Assembly: GCA_035528065.1 (NCBI GenBank)
Contig: DATKZH010000247.1
Coordinates: 3,253-67,252 of the forward strand
DNA length: 64,000 nucleotides
DNA from: DATKZH01 sp035528065
Lineage (GTDB): Bacteria; Planctomycetota; Planctomycetia; Pirellulales; Thermoguttaceae
Direction of reading: 5' to 3'
Numbering within the stretch: position 1 is the stretch's first letter; the number at the start of each line of letters is the position of its first letter. A program made the position numbers and the translations under genes. The notes below the pieces were generated by a model that saw nothing but the letters and a program-made list of their open reading frames with translations, ran no database searches and was not told where the DNA came from. Below are positions 1-8,063 of the stretch, in pieces.

Positions 1-439
1 CGAGGGCCAACGAGAGCTGGATCACGTCGCCCGGCGTGTTGTCTCGCGTGTTCAAGGGCTGCCTGGCAACCAGGGCCAATGCCTCGCGCAGTTTGTCCCG
101 AAGGGCGGTCATTTCCGGGGTGAGCTGGGGCGGGGCGGGGCGATTGATCTTCCCCGGTTCTTTGTCTCCGGCCGGCTCTTCGGGTGCCTTCGAATCGTCC
201 GTTGCGTCCTTCTCGTCGGCTGCGTCTGCCTTTTCCCTCGCGGGGAGCGCAGTCGGCGCTTCGGCACCGCTCGGCTCTTCGGCGACGGCCGGCTCTTCGG
301 CGACGGCCGGCTCTTCGGCGACGGCGGCGGCTTTGGTGAGGGCGGGGCCCTCCTCGATCGCGAACGAGCGCATTTCAGCCAGGATGACGAGACAGGCCAA
401 CAGCATGGCCGAAGGCAGGATCCGTGCCTTACGGTGCAT
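1..439 (-). CDS. exported protein with Ala-Glu-Glu-Pro repeats (3' end off the window)
   Basis: An open frame starts at the ATG at 439-437 and runs without a stop to the window edge, giving 146 visible codons. A GGGAG sequence lies about 7 bases before the ATG. Residues 1-25 form a short basic start and a hydrophobic stretch, consistent with a signal peptide or anchor. Next comes a low-complexity part with three near-identical Ala-Glu-Glu-Pro-Ala-Val units (DNA repeat around 281-331), then a Lys/Asp/Glu-rich linker and the start of a more ordered region (LTPEMTALRDKLREAL). It lies 52 bases downstream of the repeat protein at 492-2606 on the same strand, so the two may be co-transcribed. I do not recognise the family; function unknown. 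Confidence 0.7.
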   Translation of the reverse strand, partial: MHRKARILPSAMLLACLVILAEMRSFAIEEGPALTKAAAVAEEPAVAEEPAVAEEPSGAEAPTALPAREKADAADEKDATDDSKAPEEPAGDKEPGKINRPAPPQLTPEMTALRDKLREALALVARQPLNTRDNTPGDVIQLSLAL

Positions 440-491
440 GGTCAAAATCTCCCGGGATTGATGGATGAGGGCAGCTTGCCGCCCGTGCCGA

Positions 492-2606
492 CTACGATGC
501 GTCCGTGACTTCCGCGGCGGCGGGCTCGTCGGCGTCTTCCTTTTCTTCGTCCGACTCACGGCTGGGGCGGTCAATCAGAAAGCCGCCGGAGCTGCTGCGG
601 AGATTGTAGCTGTCGTTCCTGGCTCGGCATCCGTACTCGTCCTTCCCGCCGTAGTCGACCACGAAGCTGAAATTGCCTCCACAGCGGGGAAGATCGTGGT
701 AGGAGATGCCCGACGACGCGTATCCTTGGCCGCTTCCCTTGTAGACGTCGTCGCCGTTGTAGTCGTAGAGGATTCCCAACCCGGCCTGGGCCCCCACGCC
801 CTTGGTCGTGCTGCCGGTGGCTTCGTAGCGATCGTTTCCGCCGAAGTCGAACAGCCCGCCGATGGAGCAGTCCCAGGCGAAGCCCAGCCCCATGATCGTG
901 CCGTGGTAGACGTCGTCGCCTTCGTCGTCGAAGCAGAAGCCCAGGGCGTAATGGCACCCGAAGCCCGTGCCGAATCGCTGGAACCGACGTTCGGTGCGGT
1001 TGCCGCCGTCGTAGGCCTTGAGGGTCGCGCCGAGGCGACGGTCGTTGCCGCCGAAGTCGCGGGCGAACCCGACCCCGAGCCAGTATCCGCCGCCGTGAGA
1101 CAGGTAGTCGAACTCGTAGACGTCATCGCCGGCGCCATCGAGGATCACGCCGATCCCGCCATTGGATACCGCCCGCATCCCCTCGCCCATGCCCTGGGCC
1201 CACCCTTCGTAGCCGGGCGTGGGGTTTTCGTCGTCGCGGTAGGAGTTCAAGTAGCGTCCGCCGCCGTAGTAGTGGTCGTTTCCTTCCAGGTCGTCGAGGA
1301 CGGCGAATCCGAGCGGCCCACCGACCCCCTGGGCCCACATCGCCCCCTTGTACGCATCCCGTCCGCCCCGATCCACGAGGATTCCCACGCCGCAGATCGC
1401 CTGGCCCTGAATCCGACGAAGCCCCAGGTACGAGTCGTCCCCCGCATAGTCGATCAAGATGCCCGCCCCGGCCAAGCACGAACCCTGGGCGACGTCTTGG
1501 GCCCGGTAGGCGTCGTTGCCCTGCACGTCGAGAAGCATCGAGATCCCCAGCACGGCCGATCCCTGAATGCCCGGCTTCGAGCCCTGGTAGGCATCGTCGC
1601 CCTCCAGGTCAATCACGATCAGCACCGGGCGAGAGAGCGAACAGGTTCCCTCCTGGTAGACGTCGTCCCCGCCCAGGTCGATCACCACGCTTGCGCCGGG
1701 CATCTTGTCCAGTTGATAGGTATTCTTGTCCCGGCCGCCGATCACGATGTTGCCCGACGGGGTGACCAGGTGCCGCGCGATCGGCCCGGCCACGCCTTCG
1801 ATTCGGGGCGCATCATCTTCCGCGGCCAACGAGCCAAGTTGCTCGAGCAGCTCAGGGCTGGAAAGCGGAACCAGCGCCTCGACCGCGGCGTACACGGCGT
1901 TGCGATCGAGCTTTTCCAGCAGCCCGCAGAGCCGCCGCCCGGTGCTGATCCGGTGAAGCGTGTGTCCGACGTTGTTCTCGCCGGCCATCACCGGATAAAG
2001 GCTGTCGGCCAATTCGCGGATCTCGCTTCGGTTCAAGGGCGCAAGCGCGGCGTTGTAGGCGACCTGGGCGCCGGTCAGCGCCTGCTTCACCGCCTCCAGA
2101 GCCTGCTCCGGCGAAGTAACTGCGTCGAACGTCCGGGGCTCGCGGCCCTGGCAGTCCGTTTTCGTGCGGGCGATGCTCAGCACGCGGTCCAGTCCGCGGT
2201 GATTGTCCAGGAAGCCCTGGTGCAGCTCCCGGGTGAACTGCTCGGCCTCGATGGGGGCCTGCATGGAGTCCCGCATCAGGTGGTCGTACCAGCTCAATCG
2301 GCAGAGGCCCGTCACTTCCGAGCCGGTTCGGGGGCCCGCTGTGCTGTCGAGCTTGAGACCTGCATAGCTGCGAAACCGGGCGAACTTGTCCTCAATCTTG
2401 CGGGTCTTGAGCCCGTTGGCCATCTCCTGCTCCAGGAGGACCATCATCCCGGAGGCGAGCGGATTGCCCACGGACAATGCGTCGGTCACCGGGGTATCCC
2501 CCATCGTGGAAGGGGACCCGACGGCAATCACGGCGAAAGCGAGCAGGAAACCGACGAGGAGTCTGTTGCTTCGTGCCGACCCACAACACCCGCTCGAACG
2601 TTCCAT
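492..2606 (-). CDS. exported protein with tandem D-G-x-D-x-Y repeats
   Basis: 704 residues. An N-terminal hydrophobic segment (about 14-32) looks like a signal peptide. Residues 40-285 are mixed, largely helical sequence without a recognised fold. From about 286 to 690 the protein is built of roughly a dozen degenerate units of 25-40 residues, each with a hydrophobic strand, then Asp-x-x-Gly-x-Asp-x-Tyr (for example DLGGDDVYQEG, DLEGDDAYQG), often followed by Gln-Gly and a Gly-rich turn. The regular Asp/Gly/Tyr spacing suggests a repetitive beta solenoid or propeller, possibly metal-binding; this is inference. The tail after 690 is acidic. It is probably surface-exposed or secreted. The plus strand carries a long open frame over the same stretch, but the minus frame has the signal peptide and the repeats. 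Confidence 0.85.
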   Translation of the reverse strand: MERSSGCCGSARSNRLLVGFLLAFAVIAVGSPSTMGDTPVTDALSVGNPLASGMMVLLEQEMANGLKTRKIEDKFARFRSYAGLKLDSTAGPRTGSEVTGLCRLSWYDHLMRDSMQAPIEAEQFTRELHQGFLDNHRGLDRVLSIARTKTDCQGREPRTFDAVTSPEQALEAVKQALTGAQVAYNAALAPLNRSEIRELADSLYPVMAGENNVGHTLHRISTGRRLCGLLEKLDRNAVYAAVEALVPLSSPELLEQLGSLAAEDDAPRIEGVAGPIARHLVTPSGNIVIGGRDKNTYQLDKMPGASVVIDLGGDDVYQEGTCSLSRPVLIVIDLEGDDAYQGSKPGIQGSAVLGISMLLDVQGNDAYRAQDVAQGSCLAGAGILIDYAGDDSYLGLRRIQGQAICGVGILVDRGGRDAYKGAMWAQGVGGPLGFAVLDDLEGNDHYYGGGRYLNSYRDDENPTPGYEGWAQGMGEGMRAVSNGGIGVILDGAGDDVYEFDYLSHGGGYWLGVGFARDFGGNDRRLGATLKAYDGGNRTERRFQRFGTGFGCHYALGFCFDDEGDDVYHGTIMGLGFAWDCSIGGLFDFGGNDRYEATGSTTKGVGAQAGLGILYDYNGDDVYKGSGQGYASSGISYHDLPRCGGNFSFVVDYGGKDEYGCRARNDSYNLRSSSGGFLIDRPSRESDEEKEDADEPAAAEVTDAS

Positions 2607-3021
2607 CCTCGGTGTCTCCTACGGTGTTGCCAAGGTGCAAGGCCTTCCGGGGATCCTGGTGCGTGCGAGCACGGCGGCGCATAGTCCGCGGGCGCTTCAA
2701 TACCCGGCGGGATTTGCCAACCGCTCGCCCCGGGAGCCCCCCGGGAGAGTGATTGGGGGGTGAGGCCGGTATTCTAGTTGCGCGTAAACGCCACGTCAAT
2801 TCCGACGTGGCGTGCCGTCGAACCCCGGCCTTCCCCGCTGCGCCGGCAGTCCCGCAAGTGCCGGCGTCCTCCCCAAGGGCAGGTTTGTCCGTTCCAGGCC
2901 GCCTAACCGCGTCCTCTCTCCAACATCGGCTAACCGTGGGGATCAACCGCGGTAAGATTTCCGAAGAAACGGCCTGGGGACCGTCCTCCTCGGAAACGCG
3001 GGAATCACTCTCAGATCGCTC
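2607..3021. other. 415-base gap with two overlapping hairpins
   Basis: No convincing gene. It contains a perfect inverted repeat (9-base arms 2789-2797 and 2804-2812, loop AATTCC) that overlaps a shorter one (2782-2785 with 2788-2791). Both flanking genes are on the minus strand, so the hairpins lie 3' of the methyltransferase gene and 5' of the repeat-protein gene. There is no T-run, so a classical terminator is not shown. Confidence 0.4.
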
Positions 3022-4104
3022 CTAACTCTTCCGAAGAAACGGCCGTTGGAGTGCCGCCACACAGACTTCTTGACGGTTGTGTTGCAGTTGCCGTGCCTGC
3101 ACCACGTTGTATCCCCAACCTCGTACTCGCGCGAGGTGCTCGGGCATGCGGTCCGCGTGGCTCGGGTCGATCAGCTTCAACGTGAGGAGCATCCCCCGAA
3201 TGCTGATCTCCCGCTGGGTCACAATCGACTCCACTGCGTCGCACGTGTAGCTGGGGGCCACGTTCATGTCGGCCACCAGCCAGCGGATCTTGCGAAACTC
3301 GCGACGGCGGACCTGCGCCGCCCGACGGCGGATGTGCGTGAAGTTGGGATGCCCGAGCACTCTCGGGTGCATCTCCGCCGGGTCGATCCCCATTACGATC
3401 AGTCCGCGACTCAGCAATGCCTGGCTGGAGCCGCCCGGCGCGCTTCCGATCTCGGCACACCGCGCCCCGGCGTGGATCGGAAGCCGCGACCACCGCAGGG
3501 CCTCCTCCATCTTCAACCACGCGCGGGAGACGGCGTCCGGGGGCAGCTCGAGGCGGATCATCCCGCCGGACCATCGCGAGGCAACCGAGCCGGCCCGATG
3601 ATAGCCCACCCACCACTCGTGCGGCCCCACGAGCACGCAGTCCAGCACGAATTCCCCTCGCCGCGCTTCCGACCAGGGGTCGTGGGCGTCGTCGGCCAGC
3701 TTCTCAGGGCCGGGGCAGTGGCGCATGATCGCCGCGTGCGCGGAGAGCGCGTCGGGAGTGATCGTGGGCTCGAAATCGTGGTCGCCGGCCCGGGCCGCGT
3801 CGCGCCCCCACACGTGCACCCTGCGGACCGGCCGCCCGCCGCAAACCTCCCACACTTGGCCCGCCAACTCGTCGACATTCTCGCCCGTCGCTTTCCCCAA
3901 CGAGAGCCCGTACGCCCGGGCAAAGATCGACTCCAGGTCGAAATCGGCCTTCAAGTCGTGGCCCTCGGGCAGCTTGAACGTGAGGAAACCCGGCCGGGAG
4001 TAGGCAAACCGGAAGTCCGGCCAGCGCCGCCCAAGCTCCGTCTTGACCGACGCCTCGGCGCCGACCTGACAGGTGATAAACAGGAATTGCGGCGAGTTGG
4101 GCAT
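3022..4104 (-). CDS. RlmM-like 23S rRNA 2'-O-ribose methyltransferase (COG2933 type)
   Basis: 360 residues. The C-terminal half is an FtsJ/RrmJ-type SAM methyltransferase: motif I CAEIGSAPGGSSQALL near residue 220, then GIDPAEM, LVADMN (motif IV Asp), LLTLKL (Lys) and HNRQEVCV (Glu), which fits the K-D-K-E tetrad of this family. The N-terminal half, starting FLFITCQVGAE, is the RNA-binding (THUMP-like) part of RlmM proteins. RlmM methylates C2498 of E. coli 23S rRNA; the exact target here is inferred. I chose the ATG at 4104 because homologues begin just before the FLF-TCQVGAE stretch; a GTG 20 codons upstream is possible. Neither has a clear ribosome binding site, and the bases before the ATG are low-complexity (CGCCACTTGCCACTTCC). 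Confidence 0.8.
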   Translation of the reverse strand: MPNSPQFLFITCQVGAEASVKTELGRRWPDFRFAYSRPGFLTFKLPEGHDLKADFDLESIFARAYGLSLGKATGENVDELAGQVWEVCGGRPVRRVHVWGRDAARAGDHDFEPTITPDALSAHAAIMRHCPGPEKLADDAHDPWSEARRGEFVLDCVLVGPHEWWVGYHRAGSVASRWSGGMIRLELPPDAVSRAWLKMEEALRWSRLPIHAGARCAEIGSAPGGSSQALLSRGLIVMGIDPAEMHPRVLGHPNFTHIRRRAAQVRRREFRKIRWLVADMNVAPSYTCDAVESIVTQREISIRGMLLTLKLIDPSHADRMPEHLARVRGWGYNVVQARQLQHNRQEVCVAALQRPFLRKS

Positions 4105-4236
4105 GGGGAAGTGGCAAGTGGCGAGATCTGTAGGGCGAGTGAAACGCACCAAGTCTCCAGGCACGGGTTATGCGACGGTTCGAGGACGAGACGGAGCCAC
4201 CTGGGTTAGCATGCAGGATGGTGCGTTCATCCTGCC

Positions 4237-4845
4237 CTACTCGTGCTGCCTCGCGTCTTCGGTCCGGGAGACGACCAGGATCTCGCAGTCGGGGATGGCG
4301 GCGATCTCTCGAGCGAGCGCCTCGACGGCGTGGTCGGCGTCGCGGTCGTCCTGGGTTTTTTGACCGATCCCGTTCGCACCCGCCGCCTTGACGCGCGGCT
4401 GGAACGATCCGAGTAGGTCCATCAGCTTAGCCGTCGGCCGCGCTTCGGCCTGCGCACCGGTCCGGACGTTTCTAACCCGGACGACGATCTCGTCGGTCGG
4501 CGTCCGCCCGCAGTGCAGGTTCCTCTTTCCCCACGTCGCCCCGGTGGCGACCTGGATGCCGTCGAGGAAGCACGACTTGGGCGGCTTGAGGAAGGGGCCT
4601 TCGCAGATCACCTCCACGTCGAAATAGCCCTTCGCGTCGACCTCCCGAAGGCCGGCCATGCCCAGGCGCGTTCCGGCGGTCGCCCACGGCCCGAGGTGTC
4701 CGTGGAACTGGGCCGCGTAGGCCAGCCACTCCGGATCGGAGCCCAGACGTTCGTAGTGAGGCTGCGGGAGTCGGTGCATCGGTTGCTCCGTAGGGGAAGC
4801 GAGGGCCAATCCGCAAACCGCGATCAGCATCCAGTTTCGCGCCAT
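4237..4845 (-). CDS. exported FmdE-domain protein
   Basis: 202 residues with a good GGAGG site before the ATG. Residues 1-18 look like a signal peptide. The body matches the FmdE family (formylmethanofuran dehydrogenase subunit E-like): FHGHLGPWATAGTRLG near residue 48, then PPKSCFLDGIQVATGATWGK near 88 with His and Cys residues typical of the metal-binding core, followed by NLHCGR. Planctomycetes carry tetrahydromethanopterin-linked C1 genes, so an FmdE relative is not surprising, but the signal peptide argues for a periplasmic role rather than a subunit of the cytoplasmic dehydrogenase. No other C1 gene is in the window. The molecular role is unknown. Confidence 0.75.
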   Translation of the reverse strand: MARNWMLIAVCGLALASPTEQPMHRLPQPHYERLGSDPEWLAYAAQFHGHLGPWATAGTRLGMAGLREVDAKGYFDVEVICEGPFLKPPKSCFLDGIQVATGATWGKRNLHCGRTPTDEIVVRVRNVRTGAQAEARPTAKLMDLLGSFQPRVKAAGANGIGQKTQDDRDADHAVEALAREIAAIPDCEILVVSRTEDARQHE

Positions 4846-5011
4846 CGCTCGTCCTCCGCTTGGAATGCGTCGTCTTGCGGCACGCGATTATACCCGCGGC
4901 CACCCGCCCACGGAAGGAACCAGGCAGAGGTGGGCCGCGAGAAGGACGAGGAAGAAGCACCGCGCACCGCCGCCGTGCATTGCTACCCGGTGCGACCGCG
5001 CGGTTGAATGC

Positions 5012-7657
5012 TCACTTCGGGGCGTTCAGGAGCGGCAACGCTTCCGCAGCCTGCTTCGCCGGGGTGATCGTGAGCGAAAGCGGGTTGGCCGCTGCGCCGT
5101 CGCCGCGGATGACGATCAGCTCGGCCTCGGTGGGAGCGGCCAGCGGCAAGTTGGGCAGCACGAGGCGGACTCCCAGGTCGTACCAGCCGAGGATTTCGGC
5201 CTCCATCTCGATCCCGCCCAAGTGCAGAAGCACCTGGCCCGGCTCCGGGCCGAAACCTTCTCCGGCCAGCACGACTTCGCCGCCCACGGCCGCCGTGGTC
5301 GGCTCCAGCTCGAAGGCCGCCGGGTCGACCGGCAGGATCTCCTCCCGGCGGAGCGTGACGCCGTTGTTCGTCTCCAGGCTCTCCGAGACCTCCCGATTGG
5401 CGTCGACGAGCACGTGGAGCGTGGCAAACGGGGCCCGCTCGCCCGGCGCGGCCACGCCCGTCGGCTGGGCGTCGAAGGGCAGGCGGACGTCGACCGATTG
5501 CGTCTCGCCGGGCTGCATCGACGTCACCCGGACCCCCGCTTGCGGCAAATTTCCCGCAAGCTTCTCGTCGTCGGAGGCGACCAGGAACACGTCGAACGGC
5601 TGGCCGATCGCCGAGTCGCTGTTGTTGCGGAGCCAGACGCGGTAGCGCGGCCCGAGCTGCTCCTCGGGGTGGCCCGGATCCACGAAGCGAACGGCCATCA
5701 GTTGCAGATCGTACTGCGCGCCGACCACCACCCGCTCGACGTCGACCCACGTGCCGCAACGGACGGCCGGAAGCGGCACCCACACCGGCACCTCGTAGTA
5801 AATCAATCGGGGAGCCGGCACGTAGACCACCGGCCGACACCAGACGGGCCGAGGGTCCCAAAGCGAATAACCCCGATAGTGCCAGCACCAATCCACCCAG
5901 GGACTCCACCGGGGATACCAGCAGTAGCTCGGAAAGTACGACGGCCCCCAGTAGTGAAACTGGAAACAGCCTTGCACGTACCACGTGCTGACTCGGCCAC
6001 GGTAGTGATGGTCGACCTGCCAACTGGAATGAGGCGGGCGAAAGAGGTTGGGTACGTGGGACACGTCTCCGTGCCCTTGTCCGTGCCCATGCCCGTGTCC
6101 GTGCCCATGCCCTTGTCCGTGCAGCCCGAGCCGCCGGGCGACGTCCCCTTTCTGCATCATACGGAACTGGTCGGCGAGCTTGGCCTTCCGCCCGATTTCA
6201 CCCTCAGTGAGCCGATCCAGGTCGCCCGAGCGGTGCCGCTCCGAGAACTGCCGCTTTCCGGGGCTCTCGGGGCCCGGCCTCGCTTCGGCGCGCTCGCCGC
6301 GGTGCCGGTCGACGATCTTCATCGGCCGGGAGTGCTCATTGTGGCCGGGGATCCGCTGCCCAGCGTCGCCCGAGCCGGGAGACCGACCGATGGGACGTCG
6401 CTCCGCCGATTGGGCGTCCGGGCCGGATTCGGATGGACGTTTCGCGGAGGGATGGCCGGGGGACTTGCGGTCCGCTTGTTCGGTGATCCTCTTCCGCACG
6501 TCGGACAGCGAGGGCCGCTGGGCCGGCGACTCGATCGCCTCCGGCTTCGGAACGGTTGGGGCCTTCGAGGCTGGCCCCGCCTTGGGCTTGGCCGTGTCAC
6601 TCGACCTCGGCGAGGACTGGTCGCGATCGGGCAGCCTCCTGCGAACGTCCGAGAGCGAAGGCCGGTCGGCCGGCGACCTGACGGAATCGGGATTAGGTGT
6701 TTTGGTGCCCGTAGGTCCTCGGGGCGCTGTTGGCCCGACTCCCGTGCTCGACGGCGGGGAGGCCGCGGACTGCGCTCGCTCCCGGAGCCTTCTGCGAACG
6801 TCGGAGAACGCGGGCCGCTCGCTCGGCCGTTTGACCGATTCCGCCGTGGGCGCTGCCGAGCTCGACGGCGTATGGCTCGCCTCGGGCTTCGCCAGGTCAC
6901 TTGATGCCGGCGTGGCTCGGACGTTGCCTTCGAGCCTCCTGCGAACGTCGGAAAGCGAGGCTTGCCCGGCCGACGGGCCCACGTCCAACCGGTTCGAAGA
7001 CCCCAGACTCGCGGACGGCGTCCTTGCCTCGGATCGGACGCTTGACCCGTCGAACGTGGGCAGCGTCGCACTCGTGCGATTCGCGCTCGGCAGGGTCGGG
7101 GTCGACCGCGTCACACTCGGCCCCCTGGCCGCGGAGGGGCTTGAGCGGGGTGCGTCGAGCGTCAGGCGGCTGGTGACCGGAGCGTTGAGGCTCGGTGCCC
7201 TGAAGCTCGGCGCGGTGGAGGGGCGCCGCGAAGGGCTCGACGACCGGTAACTCGGCACGCTGCTCGTGGGCCCTCTCGATCGGGGCGCGCTGTAACTCGG
7301 CCGGCTCACGCTGGGCCCCATCGAGCTGAGCGACCCGAAGCTGGACCGAGTCGAACCGGAGCGACTTGGTGTCCGGTAGCTGGGGCTCCTGACGCTGTGA
7401 CCGCTCGAGCTGATCCCACTTGGCGACCGGGAGCTGGAACGGATGGCGGAGGACCCGCTCATCGATGAGTGCGAGCCCCGGGACGACAATCCGGAAACCG
7501 AGCGTGTTCGTGACGATCCGCCGTGAGATCCCTCCCCGGGAGACTTCGCCGCGGCCGAGGCAACGGTCATCGCCGTGACGAGCCCGAACACAACGGAGCC
7601 AAGCAGCACGCGTCGGCCGCACACAATCCAACCGGTATTGCGAAAGAGAACGGACAT
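5012..7657 (-). CDS. large exported Ser/Arg-rich repeat protein with CARDB/IPT-like C-terminal domains
   Basis: 881 residues from the ATG at 7657, which has a GGGG-type site about 5 bases upstream; the open frame extends 51 codons further without support. After a signal peptide (about 10-37) come about 200 residues dominated by Ser, Arg, Pro and Thr. Next are four spaced copies of a Ser-Asp-Val-Arg-Arg-Arg-Leu motif (SLSDVRRRL, SDVRRRL, LSDVRRRL, LSDVRKRI), each in a Pro/Ser linker, then a Lys/Arg-rich part and a His-Gly repeat tract. A Trp/Tyr-rich block follows (around 565-640). The C-terminal 250 residues look like two beta-sandwich domains: a CARDB-like one (VWLRNNSDSAIGQPF, VLVDANREVSESLETNN) and an IPT-like one (VLAGEGFGPEPG). 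The protein is probably extracellular. I know no function. Confidence 0.75.
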   Translation of the reverse strand: MSVLFRNTGWIVCGRRVLLGSVVFGLVTAMTVASAAAKSPGEGSHGGSSRTRSVSGLSSRGSHSSMSGSSAIRSSSRSPSGISSSGHSVRSPSYRTPSRSGSTRSSFGSLSSMGPSVSRPSYSAPRSRGPTSSVPSYRSSSPSRRPSTAPSFRAPSLNAPVTSRLTLDAPRSSPSAARGPSVTRSTPTLPSANRTSATLPTFDGSSVRSEARTPSASLGSSNRLDVGPSAGQASLSDVRRRLEGNVRATPASSDLAKPEASHTPSSSAAPTAESVKRPSERPAFSDVRRRLRERAQSAASPPSSTGVGPTAPRGPTGTKTPNPDSVRSPADRPSLSDVRRRLPDRDQSSPRSSDTAKPKAGPASKAPTVPKPEAIESPAQRPSLSDVRKRITEQADRKSPGHPSAKRPSESGPDAQSAERRPIGRSPGSGDAGQRIPGHNEHSRPMKIVDRHRGERAEARPGPESPGKRQFSERHRSGDLDRLTEGEIGRKAKLADQFRMMQKGDVARRLGLHGQGHGHGHGHGHGQGHGDVSHVPNLFRPPHSSWQVDHHYRGRVSTWYVQGCFQFHYWGPSYFPSYCWYPRWSPWVDWCWHYRGYSLWDPRPVWCRPVVYVPAPRLIYYEVPVWVPLPAVRCGTWVDVERVVVGAQYDLQLMAVRFVDPGHPEEQLGPRYRVWLRNNSDSAIGQPFDVFLVASDDEKLAGNLPQAGVRVTSMQPGETQSVDVRLPFDAQPTGVAAPGERAPFATLHVLVDANREVSESLETNNGVTLRREEILPVDPAAFELEPTTAAVGGEVVLAGEGFGPEPGQVLLHLGGIEMEAEILGWYDLGVRLVLPNLPLAAPTEAELIVIRGDGAAANPLSLTITPAKQAAEALPLLNAPK

Positions 7658-7772
7658 GGCATTCCCCCCAACGTTAGTGGCAGCGATTTCTGTCCGGCGA
7701 TTCCCCAGGTAGTGCGGGAGCCAATCCCGTACCGCCACCAACAGAATCCGTGGCCGTGCCCGGCGGGTCCTC

Positions 7773-7801
7773 CATAACTCATTTTCTATCAAATGGTTAT
7801 G
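7773..7801. promoter_or_regulatory. AT-rich inverted repeat in a divergent promoter region
   Basis: Arms 7773-7784 and 7791-7801 pair as CATAAC/GTTATG and CATTT/AAATG with one bulged T and a six-base loop. The AT-richness stands out in this GC-rich stretch. It lies in the 406-base gap between the divergent genes starting at 7657 (minus) and 8064 (plus), 115 and 262 bases from their starts, so it could be an operator. A TATACT (7983-7988) upstream of the plus gene is a possible -10 box without a good -35. Confidence 0.35.
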
Positions 7802-8063
7802 AACTGACAAGGGAGTTCTGGCCTGGTGATCGCTCAGACATGCAGAGCCGTGAATGTGTCCTCACAATGATTCTGTGGATCACATTGACGACAGGTCCTT
7901 ACCCGTCTCCCGTTGGGCGACCGGCATGCCGCGTCCGGCTGGGCTCGCCCTCACAAGGCTTCCCTGTCGCCCGGAAAGGGCCTATACTATGGTCTATTCT
8001 GCACCGTCTGCTTCGGGCGGCAAGGATAGCCATAACTCCACTAAGAATAAAGAGTTGCGACCA

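Noticed and set aside
465..2684. Long plus-strand open frame over the D-G-x-D-x-Y repeat gene
   Set aside because: It is a mirror of the minus-strand gene in GC-rich DNA; it is Val/Ala-rich with no domain, while the minus frame has a signal peptide and clear repeats.
2392..2946. 184-codon minus-strand frame reaching into the gap upstream of the repeat gene
   Set aside because: It overlaps the start of the real gene in another frame and is Arg-rich without a domain.
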